The translations under genes and the position numbers were made by a program. A DNA stretch of 64,000 nt, taken from positions 868,001-932,000 of the forward strand of contig CAWIVH010000013.1 in NCBI GenBank assembly GCA_963839475.1, in the 5' to 3' direction. Source of the stretch: CAWIVH01 sp963839475. GTDB lineage: Bacteria > Acidobacteriota > UBA6911. This document shows, in pieces, positions 32,830-42,034 of the stretch (within the stretch, counting starts at the first letter, position 1; each line of letters starts with the position of its first letter). The notes under the pieces were generated by a model. The model had not been told where the DNA came from, searched no databases, and worked only from the letters and a program-made list of their open reading frames with translations.

Positions 32830-35644
32830 CAACAAGGCCAAGATACTCCGCGAGGCAGAAAAATACGTCATTCAGGGCAAGATTCCCCAAGCCATAGCCG
32901 AATACCAGAAGATCACCAAACTGGACCCGAATGATGTGATGATATTGAACACCATCGGGGATCTCTATCTCCGGCAGGGAAAGGTCACGGATGCCAACCA
33001 GTACTTCCTGCAGGTAGCCGAAAATTACTCCCGCAATAATTTCCTGCTCAAAGCCCTCGCCGTTTATAAAAAAATCCTCAACTCGGACCCCCAAAATCTG
33101 GTGATATGCCGAACCATGGCGACGCTTTATTCGCAGCAGGGATTGAACGCCGATGCGCGAATCCACTATTTGAAGGCTGCGGAAATTGCGACTCGCGAGG
33201 GCCGCGCCCGAGAAGCGACTGAGTCGTACGAAAAAATCGTGGAAATCGAGCCGGGGAACAGCACGGTGCAGCTCAAACTGGCAGAGATACGTATCGCCGA
33301 GGGGAACCGGGAAAAAGCCTACGAAAATCTGGCAGCAGCGGCGCGTGCGCAGGTCAAAGCCGGCAGCCTGCAGGCGGCTCTGGCCAGCTTCGGCCGTGCC
33401 CTTGAGATCCATCCGCTCGATGCTGCTGTGCTCCGCGGATATTGCGACGCAGCCGTCGCCGCGGGAGTACCTGACCAGGCTGTAGCTCAACTCGGGAAAG
33501 CACTCGAGCGCGACCCGAACAACCTCGAAATTCTCGAAATGAGCGGCCGCGCCCAACTTTCCGCTGGGAATGCAGATGGTGCAGCGGAGGTCTTCCGGCG
33601 AGTCATTGAACAGGATGAAACGCGTCTGCCGCTAGTGCTGGAAATTCACAAAGCACGTCTTGCTGCCGATGATCCCGATGGCGCTGGCGCGTGCCTCGAC
33701 CCGTATATCGAAAGCTTTATCGCTCGCCGGTCATTTGAGCAGGTGGTCAAGGCCCATCAGACAACTTTGAGCGTCCACCCTTCCAACATCCCGACTCTAC
33801 GTCGGCTTGAAAAGCTATTTTCGTCGGTGAATGACCATGCGCGGCGTCTTGAAATGCTGGACAACCTGGCGCAGGTCTATCTCGACAGCGGAGAGCCAAA
33901 AGAGGCGCTTGTGTGCCTGGAGTCGATTCTCCAGGTCAATTTTGGCAGCAAGAAGCATCAGGAAATGCACCGGGAAGCTTTTTTGCGTGCCTATCCCGGC
34001 GAAAGATACACTCCACCAGAACCTGGGCTGATCGGAGAAACTGAAGAATCCGCGAAGCAGGGCAGGGGCCCGGCCGGCAAAGGGCTTGCAGCGCCGGCAG
34101 CCGGGAGCGAGGTGCCGACCCTCGTTGAAATTGATCTCCTGATAAATTACGGGATGACGGATCGCGCTCTGGAGCTGCTGCGCTCCATGCATGAAAAGGA
34201 TCCTGCAAATCGCGAAGCGCTGACCCGCATGGTGTCCCTGCTCCGTGATACCGATCCAGCGGCCGCGGCAGATTGCTGCATGACGCTTGCCCTGGTTCAT
34301 AAAAATGCCGGGGAAGATGGCGATGCAGCCAGATTGCGGTCGGAAGCCGAGCTGCTCGATCCTGGAATTTCCGCCAGGCGTTCGAAAGAGTGGGATGCTT
34401 CGGCTGAAGACCTTTCGGCTGCCGGTGGGGGAACAGGAGCTCACGATTCCTTTCGGGAAAGCGCCGTCGAGGAGGTGGATCTCACCGGCGATATTTCGGA
34501 CATATTCTTCCATGGAACCGAGGAAGAAGAGGCCGGCATGGGATCTGAGGGAATGGCGTCGACCGCCGAGGACATTGTCGAAGAATACACTCCTGCCGAC
34601 CTGCCGCAAGCCAAAGGAAGTTCCCTCACGGAGCAGCTCCAGGAGGTCGATTTTTATCTCAATCTCGGTTTCCTGGATGAGGCAAAAACCCGGTTGGAGG
34701 AGATCGTCAAGGAACACGGAAAAATTCCGGAACTGGCCTCGCGACTCTCACAACTGGCCGATGGTGCCCCACTAACTCCGCAGCCCGAGTTCAAAACACA
34801 GGTCGAAGGCGAGGTTGTGCCGGAGTTTACTTTCCCATCCGAAGCGAAGTCCGGTTCGCTTCCCGCGGACCGCGATACCCTGCCTCTCGAATTCGAACTG
34901 ACTGAATCGCCATACGAAGTCACGGCTGACAGAGCGCAGGCACCCGAAACAGACGTAGCGCCCTCCGGGGTTATTGCTCTAGGCCCGCCAACAGCGTCAG
35001 CGAAGGCCTCACCTGAAGCAATTGCGCTTGGCCCGCCCGAGGCGGCAAAGCCCGGAGCGGCGCCGGATAGGGTTGTCGCTGACCGGGGTGAGGGAGTGGA
35101 GAAGGCTAAAGCGGCTGAAACCCCGGGGCTTGAACCTTCGCACTTGCAAGGATCACTATCGGAGTCGGTGCCCCAGCCAAAGTCAGCCTTTGAGGAGCTA
35201 CTGGCAGAAGTGACTGCGGAGACAGACCGGGAAGTTGCATGGGAAGACTTCGAAACGCTTTTCAGCCTTGGGACCGCCTACCGTGAGATGGGCCTGGTCG
35301 ACGACGCCATAAGGGAGTTTCAGGGTGCCGCAAAAGCGCTGGATCCCGCGGAGCACCCGCGGGAGATCATTCGTTGCTGCGGAATGCTCAGCACCTGTTT
35401 CCTGGAGAAGCGGATGCCGCACTCCGCAATGCGCTGGTGCGACGCCGGTCTCAGCGTCCCGGATATTTCTGAACATGAGATCGTGGCGCTCCGCTATGAG
35501 ATGGGGATCGCTCTTTCGCTAAGCGGAGATAATGCAAAAGCGTTAAGTATGTTCGAATTTGTCTATGGCGTCGATCCGGCCTTTCGCGATGTGGCGCAGA
35601 AGATCGATGAACTGAGAAGCGGGTCCTCTTCCCATGCCTCCTAG
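32819..35644 (+). CDS. Long tetratricopeptide-repeat protein
   Basis: 941 residues. TPR units dominate about 10-420 (for example IPQAIAEYQKITKLDPNDV, DARIHYLKAAEIA, AREATESYEKIVEIEPGN) and return near 595-640 and 800-930. The middle (about 540-800) is acidic and Pro/Ala-rich and contains a short doubled motif, IALGPP followed by T/E-A, near 720 and 735. No signal peptide or membrane segment is seen, so a cytoplasmic scaffold is likely. The gene overlaps rnhB by 11 bp and the following membrane-protein gene by 11 bp, so the three are tightly linked. The partner is unknown. Confidence 0.85.
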   Translation: MASDNKAKILREAEKYVIQGKIPQAIAEYQKITKLDPNDVMILNTIGDLYLRQGKVTDANQYFLQVAENYSRNNFLLKALAVYKKILNSDPQNLVICRTMATLYSQQGLNADARIHYLKAAEIATREGRAREATESYEKIVEIEPGNSTVQLKLAEIRIAEGNREKAYENLAAAARAQVKAGSLQAALASFGRALEIHPLDAAVLRGYCDAAVAAGVPDQAVAQLGKALERDPNNLEILEMSGRAQLSAGNADGAAEVFRRVIEQDETRLPLVLEIHKARLAADDPDGAGACLDPYIESFIARRSFEQVVKAHQTTLSVHPSNIPTLRRLEKLFSSVNDHARRLEMLDNLAQVYLDSGEPKEALVCLESILQVNFGSKKHQEMHREAFLRAYPGERYTPPEPGLIGETEESAKQGRGPAGKGLAAPAAGSEVPTLVEIDLLINYGMTDRALELLRSMHEKDPANREALTRMVSLLRDTDPAAAADCCMTLALVHKNAGEDGDAARLRSEAELLDPGISARRSKEWDASAEDLSAAGGGTGAHDSFRESAVEEVDLTGDISDIFFHGTEEEEAGMGSEGMASTAEDIVEEYTPADLPQAKGSSLTEQLQEVDFYLNLGFLDEAKTRLEEIVKEHGKIPELASRLSQLADGAPLTPQPEFKTQVEGEVVPEFTFPSEAKSGSLPADRDTLPLEFELTESPYEVTADRAQAPETDVAPSGVIALGPPTASAKASPEAIALGPPEAAKPGAAPDRVVADRGEGVEKAKAAETPGLEPSHLQGSLSESVPQPKSAFEELLAEVTAETDREVAWEDFETLFSLGTAYREMGLVDDAIREFQGAAKALDPAEHPREIIRCCGMLSTCFLEKRMPHSAMRWCDAGLSVPDISEHEIVALRYEMGIALSLSGDNAKALSMFEFVYGVDPAFRDVAQKIDELRSGSSSHAS

Positions 35645-35972
35645 TACCCCCGCGTGGCCAACACAACCGGGCTCCACACAGCCGGGATCAGATGGGAGCC
35701 ATGGGTCCCGCTGGCGGGGTGGCGCCCCCTGGATCTGGCACGTAATCTATATCCTGTATTCACTCGAAGTCGGAATATTCCTCCTCTTCCTGCCCTGGAC
35801 ATCCGTCTGGGATAACAACTACATTCTCTATCTCTATCCCAAATTCCGTCCCATCATTACCAACTCCTTTTTCAAAGGAGGCGTGCTGGGCTTGGGTATT
35901 GTCAACATACTTATCGGAATACAGGAGATCGCCCAATTCCGCCGCAAAGCCAAAGGCTTTTTTTCCCGTTGA
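35634..35972 (+). CDS. Small membrane protein coupled to the TPR gene
   Basis: 112 residues. A Pro/Ser/Gly-rich N-terminal 30 residues precede two hydrophobic segments (about 33-54 and 80-100), separated by a Tyr/Asn-rich loop and ended by a basic tail (FRRKAKGFFSR). No family is recognised. The ATG at 35634 lies inside the end of the TPR gene, which argues that the two proteins are made together; the membrane protein could anchor the TPR scaffold, though this is only inference. Confidence 0.65.
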   Translation: MPPSTPAWPTQPGSTQPGSDGSHGSRWRGGAPWIWHVIYILYSLEVGIFLLFLPWTSVWDNNYILYLYPKFRPIITNSFFKGGVLGLGIVNILIGIQEIAQFRRKAKGFFSR

Positions 35973-36014
35973 CCCATGTGTGTCCAGCGGAACTGCGGAC
36001 TGGCTCGTCTCTGG

Positions 36015-36611
36015 CTATCTTTCCGGGGGCTGCAAAGTAGGCGGGCCTTTTTTCTTGGGAGGACCTTTGCCTTCCTTTCCGGTCGGGGGTTCCTTAGCCA
36101 GTGCCGATACTGCGCCATCGTGGGCCCCTTCAGTAACATCCAGAGCCCGATTCACCCAGTTCCAGAGCTCCTCCTTCTTTTTTTCTTCCGCCATCGATTT
36201 CAGAATTTGCAGGCTTTTTTTCGCGCTTTCGGTCGATTGCTGGAGACTCTTCAGCGCTTTGCTGAAGCCGGCAGGCTCTGTCTTGGGATTCTGCGCGGCT
36301 CCGTCCAGGTTGAGCATCACGCTTCGTATGCATCGATAGTACCCTTCGACCATGTCTTCAGGGCTGAAAAACTCCATCGGATCGCCGGCAACGGATTCTT
36401 TCCCGTTCAGTCTTTCCTCTGCAGTCTTAAGACGCAGAGCCGCTGCATCCAGGTAAAGCTTCACCCTTTTGTCGATTTCCTGCGCATCCTGGATTTTTTC
36501 AATCTCCAGAGGGGTAAGGTATTCCTTTTGCAGGATCCGGGGTTCAGCATGCGGCATAGGAACCCAGATTGCCATCAGGAGTAACCATGGCCGGTAAATT
36601 CGCGCATTCAT
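36015..36611 (-). CDS. Secreted helical protein of unknown function, paralogue of the next gene
   Basis: 198 residues from ATG 36611 (a TTG at 36632 is less likely). The N-terminus (NARIYRPWLLLMAIWVPMPHA) looks like a signal peptide. The mature part is helical: EIDKRVKLYLDAAALRLKTAEERL, then a Ser/Lys-rich helix pair and a Gly/Lys/Pro-rich C-terminal tail (GKGPPKKKGPP). The motif D-x-R-x-x-x-Y-x-x-A-x-x-R is shared with the product at 36717-37187, which suggests a tandem duplication. No function is recognised. It is convergent with the small membrane-protein gene at 35634. Confidence 0.6.
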   Translation of the reverse strand: MNARIYRPWLLLMAIWVPMPHAEPRILQKEYLTPLEIEKIQDAQEIDKRVKLYLDAAALRLKTAEERLNGKESVAGDPMEFFSPEDMVEGYYRCIRSVMLNLDGAAQNPKTEPAGFSKALKSLQQSTESAKKSLQILKSMAEEKKKEELWNWVNRALDVTEGAHDGAVSALAKEPPTGKEGKGPPKKKGPPTLQPPER

Positions 36612-36716
36612 GATCCCAACTCCATGGAACAAGAGCCGAATCCGGATTTAAGGATCTTCCCGGCCGCAATAACAGGTTCCAGAAATCCGGTCTCGAACCG
36701 GCATCGCCATTGGCCG

Positions 36717-37187
36717 CTAACTGCCCGGGAACAGAAATCCAACGAGTTTTTTACGAACAAGCTCTGATCCGTTGATCCAGCCTTCGAATGCATCCTGCTG
36801 TTCGACCAAAGCTTTGAGTTTCAATTCCTGCATGGCGCTGATGGAGCGCCTCAGATGAATCTCAAATCGAATCAGCGCCTTCGATTTGTCTTTGCGCCCG
36901 GGCGAAGATTCGATGTCCTGAAGTGCTGAATCCAACAAGGCGCTCCAGAGTTTCAGCTTTTCCGGCGTTGACTGGAAGGCCTCCTGCTGAATCATTCCCG
37001 CGATCATTTTTTCACACCTGGATGAAGCTTCATCATAAATACGGATGCGGTTATCCAGCTTTGATTCCCTGGCAAGTTTGTCCCTGTCCATCCGTGTGAG
37101 ACAGTCTAATTGATCTCCGGCGGCGGGAACGGCAGCCTGGGTAAGCATGGAAATAAATGACCAAAGGATCAGCACCAATTCGTTCAT
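36717..37187 (-). CDS. Secreted helical protein of unknown function, paralogue of the previous gene
   Basis: 156 residues. A signal peptide is likely (NELVLILWSFISMLTQAAVPA). The mature chain contains LDNRIRIYDEASSRCEKMI, matching in pattern the LYLDAAALR region of the neighbour at 36015-36611, and continues with helices (KALIRFEIHLRRSISAMQELKL). The family is not recognised. The stop of argS is five bases upstream of its ATG, so it is probably cotranscribed with argS. Confidence 0.62.
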   Translation of the reverse strand: MNELVLILWSFISMLTQAAVPAAGDQLDCLTRMDRDKLARESKLDNRIRIYDEASSRCEKMIAGMIQQEAFQSTPEKLKLWSALLDSALQDIESSPGRKDKSKALIRFEIHLRRSISAMQELKLKALVEQQDAFEGWINGSELVRKKLVGFLFPGS

Positions 37188-37192
37188 GTTGC

Positions 37193-39166
37193 CTACATTT
37201 TGGATGGGACTTCGCAGCCTAGCAGGTCGAGTGCTTTCGAAAGTTGCTTGCGCACGAGGTCAACCACAAAAAGCAGGAGATCCCTGCGTTGTTCGTCCGG
37301 TTCTGAAAGGATATGATACCGATGATAGAACAAATTGAATTTCTGGGCTAGCGCAAATGCGAATTTAGCCAATTGGCTGACTTCCAGTGATTGGGCGACC
37401 TGGCGCACCACTTCAGGCAATCTCGATGCGATGTACACGAGTTCCCAGATGTCGTCGGTTTCCTCCAGGAATGCCGCCAATGCTTGCCGGTTGATTCCTT
37501 TCAGGCGGCTCGGTTCCCCGCCCGATTCCTCGAATTTGCGGAAGATATTGTCGGCCCGGACCGAGGCGTATTGGACATAGGGACCGGTTTCCCCGTCAAA
37601 ACTCAAGGCCTCCCTGAAATCGAAAGCGATCAGGGTGTTTCGAGCATAACGTTCCAGGAAATAACGGAGGGCGGCAACAGAGATTATCTGCGCGATGCGG
37701 ACGGTTTCTTCCGGGGGCAGCACGTGCCGCTTCTCGACCTCGGCTCTGGCTTTCTCCAAAAGCGTATCGAGCAGATCGTCGGCTTTGACTCCAAGGCCTT
37801 TGCGCCCGGCGACCTCGATAAATGGCCGTTTCTTTTCCTCTTCGGAGAGGGTGAATCCAAGCTCCTGACAAGTAGCCGGCGTGAGCGCAACCATTTCGTA
37901 GGAAAAATGAATCGAGTTGGATGCTTGTTCGGTATATCCGAGCGCCTGCAGCCCCTGAAGCACTACCCCTTGCAGGTATGCCTGCCGGCTGTCAATTACG
38001 TTGTAAACCCGGCTGGCGCCTCCGAAGGATGGCGGTTTCACGCCCTGGGCCGGGTTGGTATCCGTAATCCACAAACTTCTGCCGGAACCATCCGCAAACG
38101 GCCGATAATGGAAATCGAGCCCAAGCAGCCCGAATTTCCAAAGCTGGTAGGCTATATCTTTGCCTACGTAGGTCACGGTTCCGTCGGAGCGTACTATGAT
38201 CTTCTCATCATCCTCCAATTCTTCGCGAGCTGCATCAGAGGCCGCTCCTTCCGCAGTGCTCATCACCCAGCATCCGCGGTTTTTTCCTTCGGAGACAAAA
38301 TAGATCGCCCCGCGCTCTTTCAACATCTGGAAGGCTTTTTCCCAAAAGTGAAGGTGGAGGATTTCGCTTTCCCGGGGCAGCAAATCATAGCGAACGTTGA
38401 TGCGTTCCATGGTTGCCAGGTGCGCTCTGGCAATTCGCATCGCCACATGCTCCGCAAGTTTTGCAGTGTCGTTTCCCCCGTTCTCGATCGCTTGCAGCGT
38501 CTTGCTGCGCCAGGTTTTGTTCTCTTCGTCAGCGGCGTAAAACTTGGCAACCCCGGCGTAAACATCCCAGCAATAATAGTCGAACTTGCCCTTGACGGAG
38601 GAAACCTCCTCCAGGCTCTTGCCTTCCATTCTTTCCAGCCCGACGACGACATCGGCAACTTGCACGCCCGTATTGTCGAGATAGTTTTGAACTTCAACCT
38701 CATGGCCGAGGAAGCGAAGGCAACGTACAAAAGTGTCTCCCAGAGCCGCGTTGCGAAGGTGGCCGATATGGGCGGCTTTGTTCGGATTGATATTGGTATG
38801 CTCCACAATCACCTTGCCCTGGAAATCGGGCGGACAAATCCGGCCAAAACGCTCTTTTTGGATGCTTTCGGCAAGAGTTGAAGCCATCTGTGCCCGGTCG
38901 AAATGAAAGTTGAGATAGCCGCCCCCGGCCACATCAACCTTCCATAGTCCCGGAATCGAACGCGTATCGTCCGCGAGTTGCTGTGCGATATCTCGGGGCG
39001 ATTTCCTGGCTTTTCGGGCGAGGTCGAAAGCCACGGGACACGCCAATTCTCCAAGTTCTATTTTGGGCGGAAGCGTAAAGCTCAGCCGATCGTATTGGAC
39101 ACAGTAACGCTCCTGTATTTTCTCGAGGAGGATTTTTTCGATATTTTGAATCAGCGCAGATAACAT
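37193..39166 (-). CDS. argS: Arginyl-tRNA synthetase
   Basis: 657 residues from ATG 39166; an ATG at 39211 adds 15 residues with a poor ribosome site. The N-terminal additional domain is about 1-110 (tRNA D-loop recognition). The class I core has NINPNKAAHIGHLRN near 128-142 (the HIGH motif), SDGTVTYVGKDIAYQ and the VAGRKGLGVKADDLLD region that takes the place of KMSKS in this enzyme. The C-terminal helical domain recognises the anticodon (GPYVQYASVRADNI, FNLFYHRYHIL). It charges tRNA-Arg and needs the tRNA for activation. The core is about 80-100 residues longer than the E. coli enzyme, mainly after the Rossmann fold. Confidence 0.96.
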   Translation of the reverse strand: MLSALIQNIEKILLEKIQERYCVQYDRLSFTLPPKIELGELACPVAFDLARKARKSPRDIAQQLADDTRSIPGLWKVDVAGGGYLNFHFDRAQMASTLAESIQKERFGRICPPDFQGKVIVEHTNINPNKAAHIGHLRNAALGDTFVRCLRFLGHEVEVQNYLDNTGVQVADVVVGLERMEGKSLEEVSSVKGKFDYYCWDVYAGVAKFYAADEENKTWRSKTLQAIENGGNDTAKLAEHVAMRIARAHLATMERINVRYDLLPRESEILHLHFWEKAFQMLKERGAIYFVSEGKNRGCWVMSTAEGAASDAAREELEDDEKIIVRSDGTVTYVGKDIAYQLWKFGLLGLDFHYRPFADGSGRSLWITDTNPAQGVKPPSFGGASRVYNVIDSRQAYLQGVVLQGLQALGYTEQASNSIHFSYEMVALTPATCQELGFTLSEEEKKRPFIEVAGRKGLGVKADDLLDTLLEKARAEVEKRHVLPPEETVRIAQIISVAALRYFLERYARNTLIAFDFREALSFDGETGPYVQYASVRADNIFRKFEESGGEPSRLKGINRQALAAFLEETDDIWELVYIASRLPEVVRQVAQSLEVSQLAKFAFALAQKFNLFYHRYHILSEPDEQRRDLLLFVVDLVRKQLSKALDLLGCEVPSKM

Positions 39167-39446
39167 TATGGATTTGAACCTTCGGATGAGAGTGGTTGAT
39201 GGACCAAACATACCCCATCGAAAAGGCTAAATCAACCTTCCGCCATCCCTCCAGGGTGCCTTGACTTCCCCGGGTGCCGTCCCTAAACTCAACTTTCACA
39301 AAGATTCTGGCGGTGCCATGGGTATACCCTTAATGCCTCATGCTTGCAGGCAGCTCTGGCCGGGGACCCTCTTTCCAGGCCACATGACCGGCCCGGGTGT
39401 GGCTCTCGCAGAATATTTGTCATGGTCGACAGGGAAGGAATGATCC

Positions 39447-40721
39447 GTGCCAAAAGAACTGATGAACCAAAACATCCTGTACTTTGAGCCTTTTTCAGGC
39501 GTTAGCGGCGACATGATGCTTGGCGCCCTGATTGACCTTGGGGCAAGCTACACCCAACTCCAGGAAAACCTCCGGCTGCTTCCACTGCCGGGTTATCACC
39601 TGTCACAGCACAAAGTCATGCGCGCTGGTATTCACTCCTCAAAAATTGATGTTCACGTCGACGGGGAGGGAACTGGAGCGCATGAGCACGGCCACCACGG
39701 CCATAGCCAACACCACCATCCTCATCGCACTTTGCGCGACATCGAGGATCTGATCGGTCGCAGCGGGCTTTCGACCTGGGTTAAGGAAAAGTCGATCTCG
39801 GCTTTCCGGCGCTTGGCAGCCGCCGAAGGACGAGTTCACAATCAAGCTCCGGAAAAGGTCCACTTCCACGAGGTCGGAGCGGTGGATTCCATCGTGGACA
39901 TTGTGGGAACCATGATTGCCATGGAAAATTTCATCCCTGCCAGAATAATTTCAGGCCCGGTCAATGTAGGCCATGGAACACTAAAATGCCAGCACGGCAC
40001 CTATCCGGTACCAGGTCCGGCGACGCAGGAATTGCTGCACGGCATCCCCACGTATTCTGATGAGATCCCGGGGGAACTTACAACCCCGACAGGTGCCGCA
40101 TTGCTGGCGGAACTGGTGGATGTTTTCGGACCCCGGCCGCTTATGAGGGTCCAGGCCTCCGGTTTCGGCGCCGGCTCGCGCGAAACCCCCGGTAGCGCCA
40201 ATGTATTCCGGATTACGCGAGGTGAATTAGTTCAGCCCGATCCGACCCATTCCGCTGATCCCCAGGTTGCAGTCATCGAAACGGCGATCGATGATATGTC
40301 ACCCCAGGTTTACGGCTATTTCCAGGAAAAGGCGCTGGCAGCCGGGGCCCTGGATGTCTATGCCACCCCCATCACCATGAAGAAGAATCGGCCCGCCATC
40401 CTGGTTACCGTGGTTTGCGGCGCCGCGCTCGTGGAGGCGATGAGCCAGCTCATTTTTGCCGAAACAACCACCATCGGTTTGCGCTATATTTTCGCCGAAC
40501 GGAAGACGCTTGCACGCGAAATCGTTTCCGTTCAGACCGAGTTTGGAAAAGTAGGCGTAAAGGTTGTGTCTCGCGACGGAAAAATAGTGGGAGTTGCCCC
40601 TGAATATGAGGACTGCCGGCGGCTGGCTCTCGAAAACCAGGTCCCGCTGCGGGAGGTTCTCGCAACCGCCGAGAAGGCCTACAGAAAAGCCGCAGCGGGT
40701 GGGGCGGAAATTGGATCTTGA
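39447..40721 (+). CDS. larC: LarC nickel-pincer cofactor metallochelatase, single uninterrupted frame
   Basis: 424 residues. LarC inserts nickel into the pyridinium pincer nucleotide of lactate racemase and related enzymes, using CTP. Recognised parts: YFEPFSGVSGDMMLGALID (1-25), the metal-binding His cluster HEHGHHGHSQHHHPH (about 79-93), HFHEVGAVDSIVDIVG, CQHGTYPVPGPAT and the C-terminal domain with AIDDMSPQVYGYF. In Lactiplantibacillus the gene is split into larC1/larC2 joined by a programmed frameshift; here it is one frame. GTG 39447 is chosen for the GGAAGGAA site at seven bases; ATG 39462 is the alternative. larA, larB and larE are not in the window. Confidence 0.9.
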   Translation: MPKELMNQNILYFEPFSGVSGDMMLGALIDLGASYTQLQENLRLLPLPGYHLSQHKVMRAGIHSSKIDVHVDGEGTGAHEHGHHGHSQHHHPHRTLRDIEDLIGRSGLSTWVKEKSISAFRRLAAAEGRVHNQAPEKVHFHEVGAVDSIVDIVGTMIAMENFIPARIISGPVNVGHGTLKCQHGTYPVPGPATQELLHGIPTYSDEIPGELTTPTGAALLAELVDVFGPRPLMRVQASGFGAGSRETPGSANVFRITRGELVQPDPTHSADPQVAVIETAIDDMSPQVYGYFQEKALAAGALDVYATPITMKKNRPAILVTVVCGAALVEAMSQLIFAETTTIGLRYIFAERKTLAREIVSVQTEFGKVGVKVVSRDGKIVGVAPEYEDCRRLALENQVPLREVLATAEKAYRKAAAGGAEIGS

Positions 40722-40834
40722 ATTGTCACGTGTTATAAAGGACCATCTGCTTCCCGGTCCTCAGTATATCCCGCAATTGCGGCTCCTGCCGATGAAGGTG
40801 AGAGCTCATTGCAGCCTCAGGAGAAGGGTATTCC

Positions 40835-41224
40835 ATGTCCGAAGAAAAAGCCGGTCCGGTGAGTTCCGAAATTCCGGCAACACAGCCATTGCCGGAGGAT
40901 TCTCGCATTGGCATTGAAGATTTTGCCAAAATACAGATGAGAGTGGGGCAAATCATCGAAGCCGAAAAGATCGAGGGATCCCGGAAGCTCATGAAGATGA
41001 AGGTGGACTTGGGCACTGAGATTCGCCAGGTTGTCGGCGGCATCGCAGAGGCTTATGATGCGGCCAGCCTGCTCAACCGGAAGGTTGTCATCGTGGCGAA
41101 CCTCAAACCCGTCAAACTGATGGGGGTCGAGTCGAATGGGATGGTCGTGGCTGCTTCGATCGGCGGGAGACCGGTACTGGCAACATTCACTGAAGAGGTC
41201 CCCAACGGGACTCTCCTGAAGTAG
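40835..41224 (+). CDS. Free-standing tRNA-binding domain protein (Trbp111 / MetRS C-terminal type)
   Basis: 129 residues. After a 25-residue variable lead the chain is an EMAP-II-like OB fold: IGIEDFAKIQMRVGQIIEAEKI, RQVVGGIAEAY, VVIVANLKPVKLMGVESNGM and VAASIGG. This domain is often the C-terminal dimerisation and tRNA-binding part of methionyl-tRNA synthetase; here it is separate and no catalytic MetRS is next to it, although it stands beside tatD, a common MetRS neighbour. ATG 40835 has AGGAGAAGG upstream. Confidence 0.88.
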   Translation: MSEEKAGPVSSEIPATQPLPEDSRIGIEDFAKIQMRVGQIIEAEKIEGSRKLMKMKVDLGTEIRQVVGGIAEAYDAASLLNRKVVIVANLKPVKLMGVESNGMVVAASIGGRPVLATFTEEVPNGTLLK

Positions 41225-41243
41225 CGGGGCCAAAGTACCGCGC

Positions 41244-42020
41244 ATGATTGTCGACAGCCACTCCCACTTGGACATGCACCAGTTTGATGACGACAGGGAA
41301 GAGGTCATCCGGCGGGCGCAGGACGCCGGCCTGGAATACCTGGTGACCATTGGAACCGCCAAGCCCGGCGACTCTTCGGTTGAGCGGACCCTGGAGATGG
41401 CCAATCGACATCCGTTCATTTATGCGGGAATCGGAATTCACCCCCATGACGCCGCACATGCAACCGAGACGCTATACCGGGAGATTGAAAAGCTTGTTCA
41501 TCATCCCAAGGTCATTCTCTGGGGTGAGATCGGGCTCGACTATTACTATGATTTCTCTCCCCGGGATGCTCAGCGTGAGGTTTTTCGAAGGCAGATTCAA
41601 ATGGCAAGAAATTGCGGGTTGCCCGTGGCTATACATTGCCGGGACGCCTGGGAGGATTTGATCGGGATCGTGCAGGAGGAATGGAGGGGGGAAAATCCGG
41701 GAGGGATCCTCCACAGCTTTACGGGAACCGCCGTCATGGCTCATGAGGCTGCAGAGCTGGGATTCCATATCTCCTTTTCCGGCATGGTGTCCTTCAAAAA
41801 CGCTCGTGGGATTCGCGAAGCCGCGGTGGCAACACCCCTGGAAAGGATTCTCCTCGAGACGGACAGCCCCTATCTCGCTCCCGTTCCCCATCGCGGCAAG
41901 AGGAACGAGCCTTCCTGGGTGCAGGATGTTGCCCGCAGCCTGGCTCACACGCTGGGCATCGCACACGAGGATCTCTGCAGGATTTCCTCCGCTAATTTTC
42001 GACGTTTGGCTGGGCTGTGA
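41244..42020 (+). CDS. tatD: TatD-family metal-dependent deoxyribonuclease
   Basis: 258 residues of the TIM-barrel amidohydrolase-like type. Metal ligands are in DSHSHLDMHQF, GEIGLDYYYD, HCRDAWED, LHSFTG and ETDSPYLAP. TatD proteins are 3'-5' exonucleases or AP endonucleases in repair and DNA turnover; despite the name they are not part of Tat export. It lies 19 bp after the tRNA-binding gene and 14 bp before the prenyl synthase. Confidence 0.94.
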   Translation: MIVDSHSHLDMHQFDDDREEVIRRAQDAGLEYLVTIGTAKPGDSSVERTLEMANRHPFIYAGIGIHPHDAAHATETLYREIEKLVHHPKVILWGEIGLDYYYDFSPRDAQREVFRRQIQMARNCGLPVAIHCRDAWEDLIGIVQEEWRGENPGGILHSFTGTAVMAHEAAELGFHISFSGMVSFKNARGIREAAVATPLERILLETDSPYLAPVPHRGKRNEPSWVQDVARSLAHTLGIAHEDLCRISSANFRRLAGL

Positions 42021-42034
42021 TATCATAATCAGCT

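Noticed and set aside
37391..38881. 496-codon plus-strand frame inside argS
   Set aside because: It is antisense to a complete arginyl-tRNA synthetase and has no protein-like motif.
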